Of a stretch of 25,815 bases of DNA, positions 1-7,427 are shown in pieces. Source of the stretch: Candidatus Methylomirabilis sp. (GTDB taxonomy: Bacteria; Patescibacteriota; Patescibacteriia; DYHP01); contig DYHP01000007.1 in NCBI GenBank assembly GCA_020724105.1, forward strand, positions 1 through 25,815, in the 5' to 3' direction. The notes below the pieces were generated by a model. It had not been told where the DNA came from. It saw nothing but the letters and a program-made list of their open reading frames with translations, and ran no database searches. Positions within the stretch are counted from its first letter, which is position 1, and every line of letters starts with the position of its first letter. A program made the position numbers and the translations under genes.

Positions 1-20
1 GCAATGATTGTTATCTTAAT

Positions 21-139
21 GTAGCCGCGAATGAGAATTAACTTAATATCAGTTCTCATTTTACGCAACCTAAAGGTTGCGGCTACATTGATTTTTTTAA
101 TGTAAATTGATTTAAAGTAGCCGCAGGCTTTAGTCTGCG
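21..139. repeat. Composite palindromic repeats upstream of the LOG gene
   Basis: The outer arms GTAGCCGC (21-28) and GCGGCTAC (79-86) are perfect inverted repeats. Nested inside are AATGAGAA/TTCTCATT (30-37 with 53-60) and CGCAACCT-AA-AGGTTGCG (64-81). A second unit starting GTAGCCGC follows at 117-139 and forms a smaller hairpin around TTTAG. The related motif GCGAACCTTTAGGTTCG recurs near 11615, so this is an interspersed family. No promoter for the gene at 173 is clear in this stretch. Confidence 0.75.
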
Positions 140-172
140 TTATGTTCGGGAATCAACTATATCCCTAAGTTT

Positions 173-1546
173 ATGGCAAAAATAAAAAGCGACCTCAACA
201 CTTCGGTCGGGGCAGGCAGGCATCCCAAAGTTTTCTCCCAATACCACGAACTCGTGAATTTCCGCGACACGTGGAGGATTTTTAAAATTATGGCCGAGTT
301 TGTGGAGGGTTACCAATTTTTGTCAAAGCTTAAAGGCGAGGTGACTTTCTTCGGCTCGGCGCGCACCAAGCCGAGAAGCAGGTATTACGAAGCAGCGCGC
401 AAACTTGCTTTTATGCTCGGCAAAAACAAGCACACAATAATCACCGGCGGCGGCCCGGGCATTATGGAGGCGGCAAACAGAGGCGCCAAAGAAGCGGCCG
501 CCGAATCAGTCGGGCTTAACATTCAATTGCCCGCGGAGCAGATTTTGAATAAATACGTAACCAAATCGCGCGGTTTTCATTATTTTTTCACCCGCAAAGT
601 GATGCTGACTGCGCCTTCGCAGGCGTTTGTCCTGTTTCCCGGCGGCTTCGGGACCTTGGACGAATTTTTGGAAGTGGTTGATTACATTGAACTCAATAAA
701 ATGGAAAAAATTCCAGTAGTTTTATATGATAGCGAATTTTGGAGTCCGTTGGTGAAATTTCTGAAAGAATACGCTTGCGAAAAAATTGGCGCTTTGTCGC
801 CCGAAACGCTCAAACTTTTTACCGTGGTTGATGACATTAAAGACGCTTTTGATTTAATTAAAACGACCAAGGAAAGGCCTTATTTCAGCGATTTGTCGCC
901 ATCGCAATTTGCCGCGGGCGAGGCGGCGAATTGGAGAATTTTCAGGATTATGGCCGAACTTGTTGAGGGTTTTGAGTTTGTTGCCGAACTTAAAAAAGAT
1001 ATCACCATTTTGGGCACCAAAAGCATTGGCGCGGGGACGAAGTATTATGAGATGGCTTACGAACTCGCCAAAAAATTGGGCAAAGATAAGCACGAAATAA
1101 TCACCGGCGGCGGCCCGGGCATTATGGAAGCGGCGAATAAGGGGGCGCGCGAAGTCGGGGCGTCATCAATAGGTTTGAATCTTCGTTATGACCACCAAAT
1201 CCGCATCAATCCTTATGTGGACAAATCCATCAGTTTCTTTTTTCCGTTTGTCAGAAAATTAATCGTTACCGCGCCGTCGCTCGCTTTTGTCATTTTCCCC
1301 GGGGGCTTGGGCACTTTGCATCAGGCGTTTGAAATTTTAACCCTGGTCCAAACCAAGAAAACCGGCAAAATGCCTCTAATATTTGTCGGCTCTGAATTTT
1401 GGAAGGATTTGGACAAATTCATTAGGACGAGTTTGCGCGACAAGTATAAAACAATTTCCCGGGAAGACGTGAATTATTACAAAATCGTTGATAATGTCGA
1501 CGAGGTTTGCAGAATCATCAAAGAATGTCCGAGAAAAGAGTTTTAA
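173..1546 (+). CDS. Tandem LOG-family (TIGR00730-type) Rossmann protein
   Basis: Two complete LOG domains are fused in one 457-residue chain; single-domain members are about 180-230 residues. LOG (lysine decarboxylase-like) proteins are nucleotide-binding Rossmann folds, and several release free cytokinin-type bases by phosphoribohydrolase activity. Domain 1 (about residues 30-225) has GGGPGIMEAANRGAKEA and PGGFGTLDE. Domain 2 (about 250-450) has GGGPGIMEAANKGARE and PGGLGTLHQ. Each domain starts with the same WRIF(K/R)IMAE(F/L)VEG helix and each keeps the RK pair before the PGG loop, which marks an internal duplication. The catalytic-loop Glu of GTxxE is kept in domain 1 but is Gln in domain 2, so the second half may be inactive or structural. 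The substrate cannot be read from sequence. The start ATG at 173 gives the expected N-terminus; no strong ribosome site is visible. Confidence 0.88.
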   Translation: MAKIKSDLNTSVGAGRHPKVFSQYHELVNFRDTWRIFKIMAEFVEGYQFLSKLKGEVTFFGSARTKPRSRYYEAARKLAFMLGKNKHTIITGGGPGIMEAANRGAKEAAAESVGLNIQLPAEQILNKYVTKSRGFHYFFTRKVMLTAPSQAFVLFPGGFGTLDEFLEVVDYIELNKMEKIPVVLYDSEFWSPLVKFLKEYACEKIGALSPETLKLFTVVDDIKDAFDLIKTTKERPYFSDLSPSQFAAGEAANWRIFRIMAELVEGFEFVAELKKDITILGTKSIGAGTKYYEMAYELAKKLGKDKHEIITGGGPGIMEAANKGAREVGASSIGLNLRYDHQIRINPYVDKSISFFFPFVRKLIVTAPSLAFVIFPGGLGTLHQAFEILTLVQTKKTGKMPLIFVGSEFWKDLDKFIRTSLRDKYKTISREDVNYYKIVDNVDEVCRIIKECPRKEF

Positions 1547-1549
1547 AAA

Positions 1550-1699
1550 TACTACGAAATTCGCGAAAGTACGAAAGACACCCTTACGAGCGTCAATCCA
1601 AACGGAATAGCATCCGTAAGGATGCGCTAAAAATTTCGCCACCGCCAAGGCGGGGGCCGTTCGCGGCGCAATTTCGATATTTTTCGTAATTCCGTAGTA
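1550..1699. repeat. Nested palindromic element between LOG gene and pilM
   Basis: The outer arms TACTACGAAATT (1550-1561) and AATTCCGTAGTA (1688-1699) are inverted with one mismatch. Inside at 1577-1629 is a copy of the GACACC/GCATCC-GTAA-GGATGC hairpin family also found inside murG (10965-11048) and at 11757-11838. A CCGCC-AA-GGCGG hairpin follows near 1640. No coding signal is seen in this 230-bp spacer. Confidence 0.8.
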
Positions 1700-1717
1700 A
1701 AACGCGAAGCGTTTAAG

Positions 1718-1726
1718 TTATCCACA
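1718..1726 (+). promoter_or_regulatory. Consensus DnaA box upstream of pilM
   Basis: This is a perfect TTATCCACA 9-mer about 40 bp upstream of the pilM -10 box. Three more exact copies lie before mraZ (20881-20889, 20895-20903, 21016-21024). Binding by DnaA is inferred from the consensus only. Confidence 0.45.
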
Positions 1727-1762
1727 GAAATGGAGTAGCGCGTCCCATTTTCTTTGTTTTTT

Positions 1763-1771
1763 TGATATAAT
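1763..1771 (+). promoter_or_regulatory. Extended -10 promoter of pilM (near-leaderless)
   Basis: TGATATAAT is an extended -10 box (TG-n-TATAAT) ending 9 nt before the pilM ATG at 1781. Transcription would start at about 1777-1779, giving a leader of 0-4 nt. No -35 match and no Shine-Dalgarno sequence are present, which fits leaderless initiation. Confidence 0.7.
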
Positions 1772-1780
1772 ATATACATT

Positions 1781-2947
1781 ATGAATTTTTTGAGCGGAAT
1801 CTTCAAAGGCAAGGCGAAGAGTTTTTTAGGCGTGGATTTGGGCGGCGGCGGCATTAAAGTTGTTGAATTGGGGTCAAAAAACGGCAAAGCGAAACTCTTG
1901 ACTTACGGCTACTCCGACAAATATTTTGACGACAGCAAGGGCGATTATTTAGACAACCCAAAAATCCCCGCGCTCTTGGCCGATATTTGCAAAAAGGCGA
2001 AAATCGTCTCGCGCGAGGCAATAACCGCTCTGCCGCTTCATAAAGTCGTTACTTCCATCATCGCCGTTTCCGCGGTTCCGGACGCCATGCTTAAGACGGC
2101 GGTTGAAGTTGAAGCGGCGAAATTTATTGATTACCCGGTTGCGGACGCTGTTATAGATTTCAAAATTCTTAAGGAAGAGGAAAGGGCGGCGGCGCCCCCA
2201 CCTTCGCCTGACGGCTTGGGCGGAACAGCGGGCCGAGCCCCGAGGGACTCCGACTTGAAGTCAGAGCCAACGGGACGAGCAAAACTTAAGGTGAAAAAGA
2301 TTTTAGTCACTGTCACGCGCAAAGATTTGATTAAAAAATACCTTGATATTTTTAAAAATGCCGGCCTGGTTTTAAAAACTTTGGAAACAGAGTCGTTTGC
2401 CCTTTCACGTTCCTTGGTCGGCAAGGACAAGTCGTCGGTTTGCATTATCGATATTGGCGCTTACAGAACGAGCGTTGTTGTGGTTGATTCTTCGATTCCG
2501 GTTTTAGGCCGTAGCGCGGGCGTCGGCGGAATCAATTTAACCCAGACTGTTTCTAAAATTATGGGCCTTGACATTAAAGCCGCCGAGGAGGCGAAAAAAG
2601 ATTTAAGTCTGCCTACGGCAGATCTTTATGACAAATCGAGCGACTTGGGCGAGAACCTCCCCCAGCCGGTAAAAGATTTATTGGCTCCGGTTACAAGCGA
2701 AGCGCGTTATCTATTCAATTTGTTCGGCAAAGACGAAAATAAGACGATAGAAAAGATAATTTTGACCGGCGGTTCTTCATTTTTCCCAAATTTGACCGAT
2801 TACTTTATCAGGGAATTGGGGATCAGAACTTTTTTGGGAGACCCTTGGGCGAGGATTTTATACCATGAAAGTTTAAAAGATATTTTGGATAATTTGGGTC
2901 CGAGATTTTCCGTCGCCACAGGTTTGGCGATGAGGGAGATAGAGTAA
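1781..2947 (+). CDS. pilM: Type IV pilus assembly protein PilM
   Basis: PilM is a cytoplasmic actin/FtsA-like ATPase-fold protein that docks on the inner-membrane PilN/PilO platform of type IV pilus machines. The 388-residue product has the N-terminal phosphate-loop motif FLGVDLGGGGIKVVEL, a second phosphate motif CIIDIGAYRTSVVVV near residue 220, and an adenosine-type motif IILTGGSSFFPNL near residue 330. PilM proteins are usually about 350 residues. The excess is an Ala/Pro/Gly-rich stretch at about residues 136-165 encoded by a repeat, lying between the DFKIL strand and KKILVTVTRKDLI. The pilin gene follows 38 bp downstream and a prepilin peptidase after that, so this is a small pilus cluster; PilB, PilC, PilN and PilO are not in the window. 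Confidence 0.88.
   Translation: MNFLSGIFKGKAKSFLGVDLGGGGIKVVELGSKNGKAKLLTYGYSDKYFDDSKGDYLDNPKIPALLADICKKAKIVSREAITALPLHKVVTSIIAVSAVPDAMLKTAVEVEAAKFIDYPVADAVIDFKILKEEERAAAPPPSPDGLGGTAGRAPRDSDLKSEPTGRAKLKVKKILVTVTRKDLIKKYLDIFKNAGLVLKTLETESFALSRSLVGKDKSSVCIIDIGAYRTSVVVVDSSIPVLGRSAGVGGINLTQTVSKIMGLDIKAAEEAKKDLSLPTADLYDKSSDLGENLPQPVKDLLAPVTSEARYLFNLFGKDENKTIEKIILTGGSSFFPNLTDYFIRELGIRTFLGDPWARILYHESLKDILDNLGPRFSVATGLAMREIE
2201..2268 (+). repeat. In-frame palindromic repeat inside pilM
   Basis: The segment begins CCTTCGCCTGACGGCTTGGG and contains a hairpin CTCCGACT-TGA-AGTCAGAG (2248-2266, one mismatch). Its first 30 bp closely match the insert in rsmH at 21866-21899. The encoded residues are low-complexity and absent from the usual PilM core, yet the reading frame is preserved. 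Confidence 0.75.
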
Positions 2948-2970
2948 AAATCCGATTTAAACAATATGAA

Positions 2971-2980
2971 GGGAGGTGAG
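2971..2980 (+). promoter_or_regulatory. Strong ribosome binding site of the pilin gene
   Basis: GGGAGGTGAG lies 5 nt before the ATG at 2986 and is a near-perfect anti-SD complement. It contrasts with the SD-less starts of the flanking pilM and prepilin peptidase genes and fits the high expression expected of a major pilin. Confidence 0.85.
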
Positions 2981-2985
2981 AAAAC

Positions 2986-3444
2986 ATGAATAAAAAAGGT
3001 TTTACTCTGATTGAGTTATTGGTTGTTATCGCCATTATCGGTTTGCTTTCAACTATTGCCGTTGTCGCTTTAAACAGCGCAAGAACAAAATCGCGCGACG
3101 CCAAGCGCGTTGCCGACGTTAAGCAGATTCAAACCGCGTTGGAATTGGCCTTTTCCGAAACCAACGGTTATCCGGCGGTTGCGACCAGCACTGTTTTGGG
3201 AGTTACAGGCGCAAAAGTACTTTGCAATAATAGCAATGTAGCCGTGTTTCAAGACACCGTCACTGGTTGTACTACCACTTTTATGCCGTTGATTCCTCTT
3301 GCTCCAACTCCGCCAACCGGTAACAGTTATACGTATACAGGCACCGCTTCAACTTATGAGATAAAGTTTACTCTTGAAGGAGCCGTTGGTTCATTGGCTG
3401 CCGGCGTGGTTTTAGCCACGCCATCAGGCATGGTCAATCAATAA
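2986..3444 (+). CDS. Type IV pilin-like protein (prepilin)
   Basis: This 152-residue protein begins with a short basic leader and the class III signal MNKKG|FTLIELLVVIAIIGLL. Cleavage and N-methylation would fall after Gly5, with Glu at mature position 5 (GFTLIE). The hydrophobic helix continues to about residue 27, followed by the amphipathic ALNSARTKSRDAKRVADVKQI segment typical of pilins and pseudopilins. The C-terminal region is Thr/Pro-rich, with two Cys (about residues 80 and 95) that could form the pilin disulfide loop. The neighbouring prepilin peptidase gene is the expected processing enzyme. Major pilin versus minor pilin/pseudopilin cannot be settled, but the strong ribosome site and the terminator after it favour a major subunit. 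Confidence 0.88.
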   Translation: MNKKGFTLIELLVVIAIIGLLSTIAVVALNSARTKSRDAKRVADVKQIQTALELAFSETNGYPAVATSTVLGVTGAKVLCNNSNVAVFQDTVTGCTTTFMPLIPLAPTPPTGNSYTYTGTASTYEIKFTLEGAVGSLAAGVVLATPSGMVNQ

Positions 3445-3448
3445 ACTG

Positions 3449-3475
3449 AAATTTTGATGAGTCATCAAAATTTTT
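3449..3475 (+). terminator. Terminator after the pilin gene
   Basis: AAATTTTGAT (3449-3458), loop GAGTC, and ATCAAAATTT (3464-3473) form a perfect 10-bp stem 4 nt after the pilin stop, running into a short T tract. Confidence 0.6.
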
Positions 3476-3506
3476 GTGGAATCACTCCATAAAAATAAAC
3501 GTTTGG

Positions 3507-3557
3507 GGGCGCCCCGACTTCTTGTCCCGTCGAATGACAGGGAAAGTCGGGGCGCCC
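3507..3557. repeat. Large GC-rich palindrome between pilin and prepilin peptidase genes
   Basis: The arms GGGCGCCCCGACTT (3507-3520) and AAGTCGGGGCGCCC (3544-3557) are perfect 14-bp inverted repeats followed by TTCTTTT. The CCCCGACTT/AAGTCGGGG core belongs to the palindrome family scattered through the window. It could also act as a second terminator. Confidence 0.75.
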
Positions 3558-3580
3558 TTCTTTTATAAAAGCCGCAGAAG

Positions 3581-3589
3581 TGGTAAAAT
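3581..3589 (+). promoter_or_regulatory. Extended -10 promoter of the prepilin peptidase gene
   Basis: TGGTAAAAT is an extended -10 box ending 10 nt before ATG 3600, the same geometry as pilM. It supports a leaderless mRNA starting near 3597 and decides the choice of ATG 3600 over the ATG at 3588, which overlaps the -10 box. Confidence 0.6.
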
Positions 3590-3599
3590 GTGTATAGAT

Positions 3600-4472
3600 A
3601 TGACCGGGATTTTTTTGATTATATTTTTCGGTATTTTAGGCGCGGTTTTCGGCAGTTTTTTTAATTGCGTTATAAACGCCGAACAACGCCGAACCCCGAC
3701 AAGTCGGGGTGTCCCGACGGCGCCGTCGGGACAATCGCTGAACAACGCGGAAGTTGGATATAAGTTAGATTTTTTGTTTCGACGATCCGTGTGTCCGGAA
3801 TGCGGGCATAAATTGAATGTTTTGGCTTTAATTCCGATTTTTAGTTTTGTCTTCTTGCGCGGCAAATGTCGTTCCTGCCGTCAAAAAATTTCGCTGCAAT
3901 ATCCAATAATAGAAGCCGTAAGCGCTTTTCTATTCGTTTTCGTATTTTGGTACCACTCAATTCCCAATTCCCAATTTCCAATTTCCAATCAAATCCCAAT
4001 TTCCAATTATTTAATTTTAATTAAAGACTTAATTTTTGTCTCGGTTTTGCTTTTGCTTTTTGTTTTTGATTTGAAATACGGCATTATCCCCGACAGAATT
4101 TCCATTCCGGCAATAATTATTGCCATTATTTTCGGCACAATTTCGGCGCTGTCAACAGTCAATAGTCAAGGATTAATGGTAAAGTTATTTTTGGCGATTT
4201 TTATCGGCGCTGGATTTTTCTTTTTGCAACACACAATTTCAAAAGGCAAATGGGTTGGGGGAGGGGACATTCGTTTGGGCGCTTTGATGGGCGCCATGCT
4301 TTCGTGGCCGAATGTTTTAATCGCTTTGTTTTTAGCGTATGTCGCCGGCGCGGTTTACGGAATTATCGCTTTGATTTTAAAGAAGAAAACTTTGAAAAGC
4401 GCGATTCCTTTCGGGACATTTTTGACCGCATCCACATTTGTTATTTTATTTACCCGATTTTTAAACATTTAA
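3600..4472 (+). CDS. pilD: Type IV prepilin peptidase (PilD/A24 family)
   Basis: This inner-membrane aspartic protease cleaves class III leaders and usually also N-methylates the mature Phe1. The first membrane helix is TGIFLIIFFGILGAVFGSFFN. A cytoplasmic zinc-type loop follows, with CPECGHKL and CRSCRQ (two CxxC pairs). The A24 catalytic aspartates are visible in FDLKYGIIPD and GGGDIRLGALMG. About seven membrane segments are predicted. ATG 3600 is preferred because an open extension upstream runs through a palindrome and across the -10 box. Two repeat-derived stretches interrupt the chain in frame: one between the first helix and the CxxC loop (encoded at 3693-3732), and one of Ile/Pro/Asn/Ser/Gln residues in a membrane loop (3957-4018). 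Confidence 0.87.
   Translation: MTGIFLIIFFGILGAVFGSFFNCVINAEQRRTPTSRGVPTAPSGQSLNNAEVGYKLDFLFRRSVCPECGHKLNVLALIPIFSFVFLRGKCRSCRQKISLQYPIIEAVSAFLFVFVFWYHSIPNSQFPISNQIPISNYLILIKDLIFVSVLLLLFVFDLKYGIIPDRISIPAIIIAIIFGTISALSTVNSQGLMVKLFLAIFIGAGFFFLQHTISKGKWVGGGDIRLGALMGAMLSWPNVLIALFLAYVAGAVYGIIALILKKKTLKSAIPFGTFLTASTFVILFTRFLNI
3693..3732 (+). repeat. Two in-frame hairpins inside the prepilin peptidase gene
   Basis: ACCCCGAC-AA-GTCGGGGT (3693-3710) is a perfect 8-bp hairpin. It is followed directly by a 22-nt perfect palindrome at 3711-3732 centred on GGCGCC. The encoded residues TPTSRGVPTAPSGQ lie in the cytoplasmic loop, where other prepilin peptidases have only a short linker. Confidence 0.85.
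3957..4018 (+). repeat. In-frame AATTCCCAATTTCC low-complexity repeat
   Basis: Tandem variants of AATTCCCAATTTCC encode an Ile/Pro/Asn/Ser/Gln/Phe stretch in a loop of the prepilin peptidase. The same repeat type fills the spacer 24473-24605 and appears briefly in rsmH (21713-21745). Confidence 0.7.
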
Positions 4473-4529
4473 AATTAAAAATTTGGGTTTAAATAAAAAT
4501 TAAGAATTAAAAATTAAAAATTGAGAAAC

Positions 4530-6704
4530 ATGACTCGACAAGACGCAAAAGAGAGAATAGAGAAGTTGAAACGAGAAATCAATCATCATCGCTACTTATA
4601 TCATGTCTTGGATCGGCAGGAAATTTCCGACGCGGCTTTGGATTCGTTAAAACACGAACTTTATAAATTGGAACAGCAATTTCCCGAATTTATAACGCCG
4701 GATTCGCCGACGCAAAGAGTCGGCGGCAAACCGCTTGATGAATTTAAGAAAGTCCGCCACAAAACGCCGATGCTTTCAATAGAAGATATTTTTTCTCTCG
4801 ATGAATTTAACGATTGGCAGGACCGAAATCAAAAAATTGTTCCGAGCGCCAAGTTCGATTATTACGCCGAAATTAAAATGGACGGCTTGGCGGTATCTTT
4901 GATTTATCGCGGCGGATTTTTTGTTTTGGGCTCAACCCGCGGCGACGGCGTAATCGGCGAAGACGCCACGCAAAATTTAAAAACAATCGATGCTATTCCG
5001 CTCAATCTTCGCGAGCCGACCGAGGCGGAGGTCAAAAATTTCTTAAAAAAATACGGCGAGGGTATTGATAAAAATAAATTTGAAAGCAAAATCAAAAATT
5101 TGAAAGGCGAGATAGAAATTCGGGGCGAGGTGTTTATGACCAAGCGTGTTTTTGACGAATTAAACAGAGAACAGGAAAGAAAGGGGGAGCCGAAATTCGC
5201 CAACCCTCGCAATGCCGCCGCCGGGAGCGTCAGGCAGCTTGACAGCAAAATCACCGCTTCGCGCAAATTGGATTTTTTTGGCTATGCCCTGATGACCGAT
5301 TTTGGCCAAAGCACCCACGAGCAGGCGCATAAAATTTTAAAACTTTTGGGCGTTAAGACAAATCCCTTAAATGGGCGCTGCCGCGCGCCGGCAGAGGTTG
5401 AAAAATACCATGAGGAAATTTATAAAAAAAGGCCGAAACTTCCTTACTGGACCGACGGCGTGGTCTTGGTTGTAAATGACAATAAAACATTTGACAGGTT
5501 GGGCGTTGTCGGTAAAACGCCGCGCGGCATTGTTGCCTATAAATTTCCGGCTGAACAGGCCACAACAATTGTCAGGGAAGTGAAGTGGCAGGTTGGGAGA
5601 ACCGGCGCCATTACGCCGGTGGCGATAATGGACCCTGTTTTAATCGGCGGAACGACCGTCCAGCACGCCACGCTTCATAATCTTGATGAAATCAGGCGGC
5701 TTGGCCTTAAAATCGGCGATACAGTGATTTTGGAAAAAGCCGGCGATGTTATTACGAAAGGTGTGAAAATTTTGCCGCATTAGCGCTCCAAAAACGCCAA
5801 AGAAATCAATCTGCCCAAAAAATGTCCGGTTTGCGGGGGAGCGCTTGAAAGAAGAGAAATTATTTCAGGAAAAAGAGGGATTGCCGCGCCGACATCTGTT
5901 CGGTTTCGGGAATCTAGCGGATTCCCGAAACCGAACAGCCCTTCAGGCGAAACCGGGAAATCCGTCGCCCTTTATTGCACCAGTAAAAATTGTTTTGCCC
6001 GCGAAAAAGAAAAAATCATCCATTTTGTTTCAAGAAAAGCGTTTGATATCGATGGTTTGGGAGAAAAAATCGTGGAACAATTGATGAATGAAGGCCTTGT
6101 ATCAAAACCATCCGATATTTTTATCTTGACTCGCGACGAATTGAAAGAGATGGAAAGATTTGCCGAAAAGTCGGCCGGCAATTTGGTTGTCGCAATAGAA
6201 AAAAGCAAGACAATTCCGCTTCATCGTTTTATTTACGCTTTGGGCATTCTTCACGTGGGCGAGGAAACGGCAATTGATTTGGCAAATCACTACGGTTCTA
6301 TTAAAAAAATTACGGAAGCGAGTTTGGAAAATTTGCAAGATATCCCGAATATCGGCAATGTGGCGGGGAAAAGCGTTTACGATTATTTTCAGGAAGAGCG
6401 AAATAAAAAATTAATTCAAGAATTACTGGAACGCGGAGTCAAGATTCAGGGTCAAGGGTTAAGGATTAAAAGTCAAAAGTTGGAAGGATTGACTTTTGTC
6501 TTGACCGGCGAACTTGAATCAATGTCTCGCGATGAGGCGAAAGAAAAAATCCGCGCTCTTGGCGGCGATATTTCCTCGTCAGTTTCCAAAAAAACTTCTT
6601 ATGTCGTCGCAGGCAAAGAACCCGGGTCAAAACACGAAAAAGCGAAGAAGTTGGGAGTGAAAATAATGCGCGAAAAAGAATTTTTGGAGATGATAAAGGA
6701 ATAA
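4530..6704 (+). pseudogene. ligA: NAD-dependent DNA ligase LigA, interrupted by one in-frame TAG
   Basis: LigA seals nicks during replication and repair using NAD+. The frame from ATG 4530 runs to TAA 6704 (about 724 codons; LigA is usually near 670) with one stop, TAG at codon 418 (5781-5783). Before it lie the Ia/adenylation domains with catalytic Lys116 in AEIKMDG, and the OB fold (GRTGAITPVA). After it come a four-Cys zinc finger (Cys432, 435, 483, 488), the HhH domain (DIPNIGNVAGKSV) and a C-terminal BRCT domain (GLTFVLTGELESMSRDEA). I followed the frame codon by codon across 5784-6056 and found no other stop and no shift. A single T-to-A change from TTG would explain it: nonsense mutation, sequencing error, or expression as two pieces. 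A start at ATG 6057 would give a C-terminal fragment of 215 residues. LigA is normally essential, so an error or a suppressed/split gene should be considered. ATG 4530 gives the standard LigA N-terminus. Confidence 0.88.
5896..5938. repeat. Perfect 19-bp hairpin inside the LigA zinc finger
   Basis: Arms 5896-5914 and 5920-5938 are perfectly complementary over 19 bp with the 5-nt loop TAGCG. The element keeps the ligA frame and sits between the two Cys pairs of the zinc finger. It is the main part of the expansion of the Cys435-Cys483 gap to 47 residues, where roughly 14 are usual. Confidence 0.9.
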
Positions 6705-6727
6705 CGCACGAAAGTGCGCTATTCCTT
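6703..6727. repeat. GCGCAC/GTGCGC hairpin overlapping the ligA stop
   Basis: Read on the minus strand the sequence starts AGGAATAGCGCACTTTCGTG, matching the first hairpin of the triple-hairpin family (GGAATAGCGCAT-GAAA-ATGCGC in murG), with the stem changed but still paired. The ligA TAA lies within this element. Confidence 0.55.
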
Positions 6728-6744
6728 GATATTTTTTAAATAAA

Positions 6745-6785
6745 AAACCCGCTCCGACTTAAAGTCGGAGCGGGTTTAAATTTTA
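6745..6785 (+). terminator. Terminator-like palindrome after ligA
   Basis: Arms 6745-6760 and 6762-6777 form a perfect 16-bp stem (AAACCCGCTCCGACTT with its complement) followed by AAATTTTATTTTTT. The core CCGACTTAAAGTCGG is shared with the dispersed palindrome family, so a repeat may have been recruited as terminator. Confidence 0.75.
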
Positions 6786-6835
6786 TTTTTTTATATCGCA
6801 TTTTCTCTCTTAAGATTTTATCACTCTATATTTAT

Positions 6836-6864
6836 TTGTCAAGCAAGAAAGTATTTAGTATAAT
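6836..6864 (+). promoter_or_regulatory. Promoter of gatC-gatA
   Basis: TTGTCA (6836-6841), a 17-bp spacer and TATAAT (6859-6864) make a good sigma-70-type promoter. An ATG at 6872 lies where a leaderless start would be, but it opens only a 7-codon frame. The gatC start is about 107 nt downstream, beyond a palindromic element. Confidence 0.7.
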
Positions 6865-6903
6865 GGAAATGATGCAAAATTATTTTTCCGCGTGAATCCG
6901 CCT

Positions 6904-6945
6904 TGTCCCGATGAAATCGAGGATCCTCGACAGAGTCGGGGCCAT
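6904..6945. repeat. Palindromic element in the gatC leader
   Basis: An imperfect inverted repeat is centred on CGAGGATCCTCG, with flanking CCCGATGAAAT and AGAGTCGGG arms. It separates the promoter from the conserved gatC start. Confidence 0.6.
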
Positions 6946-6970
6946 CCGCGGTTATCTGCTTCTACACATT

Positions 6971-7264
6971 ATGGAATTGACAGGAAAGGAAGTGGAACAT
7001 ATCGCCGATTTGGCGAGGATAGAAATTTCCGAAAAAGACAAGGAGAAATTCCAGGAACAACTCTCCTCGATTTTGGATTACGTCAACAAATTAAATGAGG
7101 TTGACACCAAAGGCGTTGAGCCGATAGCCCATATCACCGGGCTTTTTAATATTATGCGGGAAGACGAAATTAAACCCCAATCTGAAGAAACGATGAAAAA
7201 ATTGGTAGAAAGCGCGCCGGAGCATGAAAATAATTTAGTGAAGACGCTTGGTGTTTTTGAATAG
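6971..7264 (+). CDS. gatC: Asp-tRNA(Asn)/Glu-tRNA(Gln) amidotransferase subunit C
   Basis: GatC is the small belt-like subunit that holds GatA and GatB together in the enzyme converting misacylated Glu-tRNA(Gln) or Asp-tRNA(Asn). The product, MELTGKEVEHIADLARIEIS, about 97 residues, matches the whole family length (about 95). It contains the conserved Gly-Val-Glu-Pro segment GVEPIAHITGLFNIMREDE. ATG 6971 is chosen because family similarity begins there; the open frame extends upstream to 6911, but only through palindromic repeat sequence. gatA follows 163 bp downstream across a hairpin, so the two are probably cotranscribed. gatB is not in the window. Confidence 0.92.
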   Translation: MELTGKEVEHIADLARIEISEKDKEKFQEQLSSILDYVNKLNEVDTKGVEPIAHITGLFNIMREDEIKPQSEETMKKLVESAPEHENNLVKTLGVFE

Positions 7265-7269
7265 GTGTG

Positions 7270-7395
7270 TACGAACTCGCGAATTTGGCTACGAATTTCA
7301 CGAAAATTTTCACCCCCACCCAATCCTTCCCCCTCCTCGACAAGTCGGGGAGGAACGGAGGGGGAGGTTTCGTGAAATTCGTAGCCCAGTTCGTA
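7270..7395. repeat. Long inverted repeat between gatC and gatA
   Basis: Perfect 19-bp arms lie at 7287-7305 (GGCTACGAATTTCACGAAA) and 7368-7386, with outer arms TACGAACT/AGTTCGTA at 7270-7277 and 7388-7395. The interior is C-rich then G-rich (CCCCCTCCTCGAC with GTCGGGGAGG), giving a long nested hairpin. There is no U tract, so it is more likely a repeat than a terminator. Confidence 0.85.
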
Positions 7396-7427
7396 GTTTA
7401 GTAGACTAAAGTTTCTTTAGATTTCTT

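Noticed and set aside
3474..3599. Longer N-terminus of the prepilin peptidase
   Set aside because: The extension runs through a GC palindrome and across the -10 box; the first membrane helix starts just after ATG 3600.
4530..6704. Alternative genetic code (TAG read as an amino acid)
   Set aside because: gatC, mraZ, rsmH, the WecA-like gene and the 18350 gene all end in TAG at the expected lengths, so the ligA TAG is an exception.
6911..6970. N-terminal extension of GatC
   Set aside because: The extra residues are encoded by a palindromic element and no GatC has them; similarity starts at ATG 6971.
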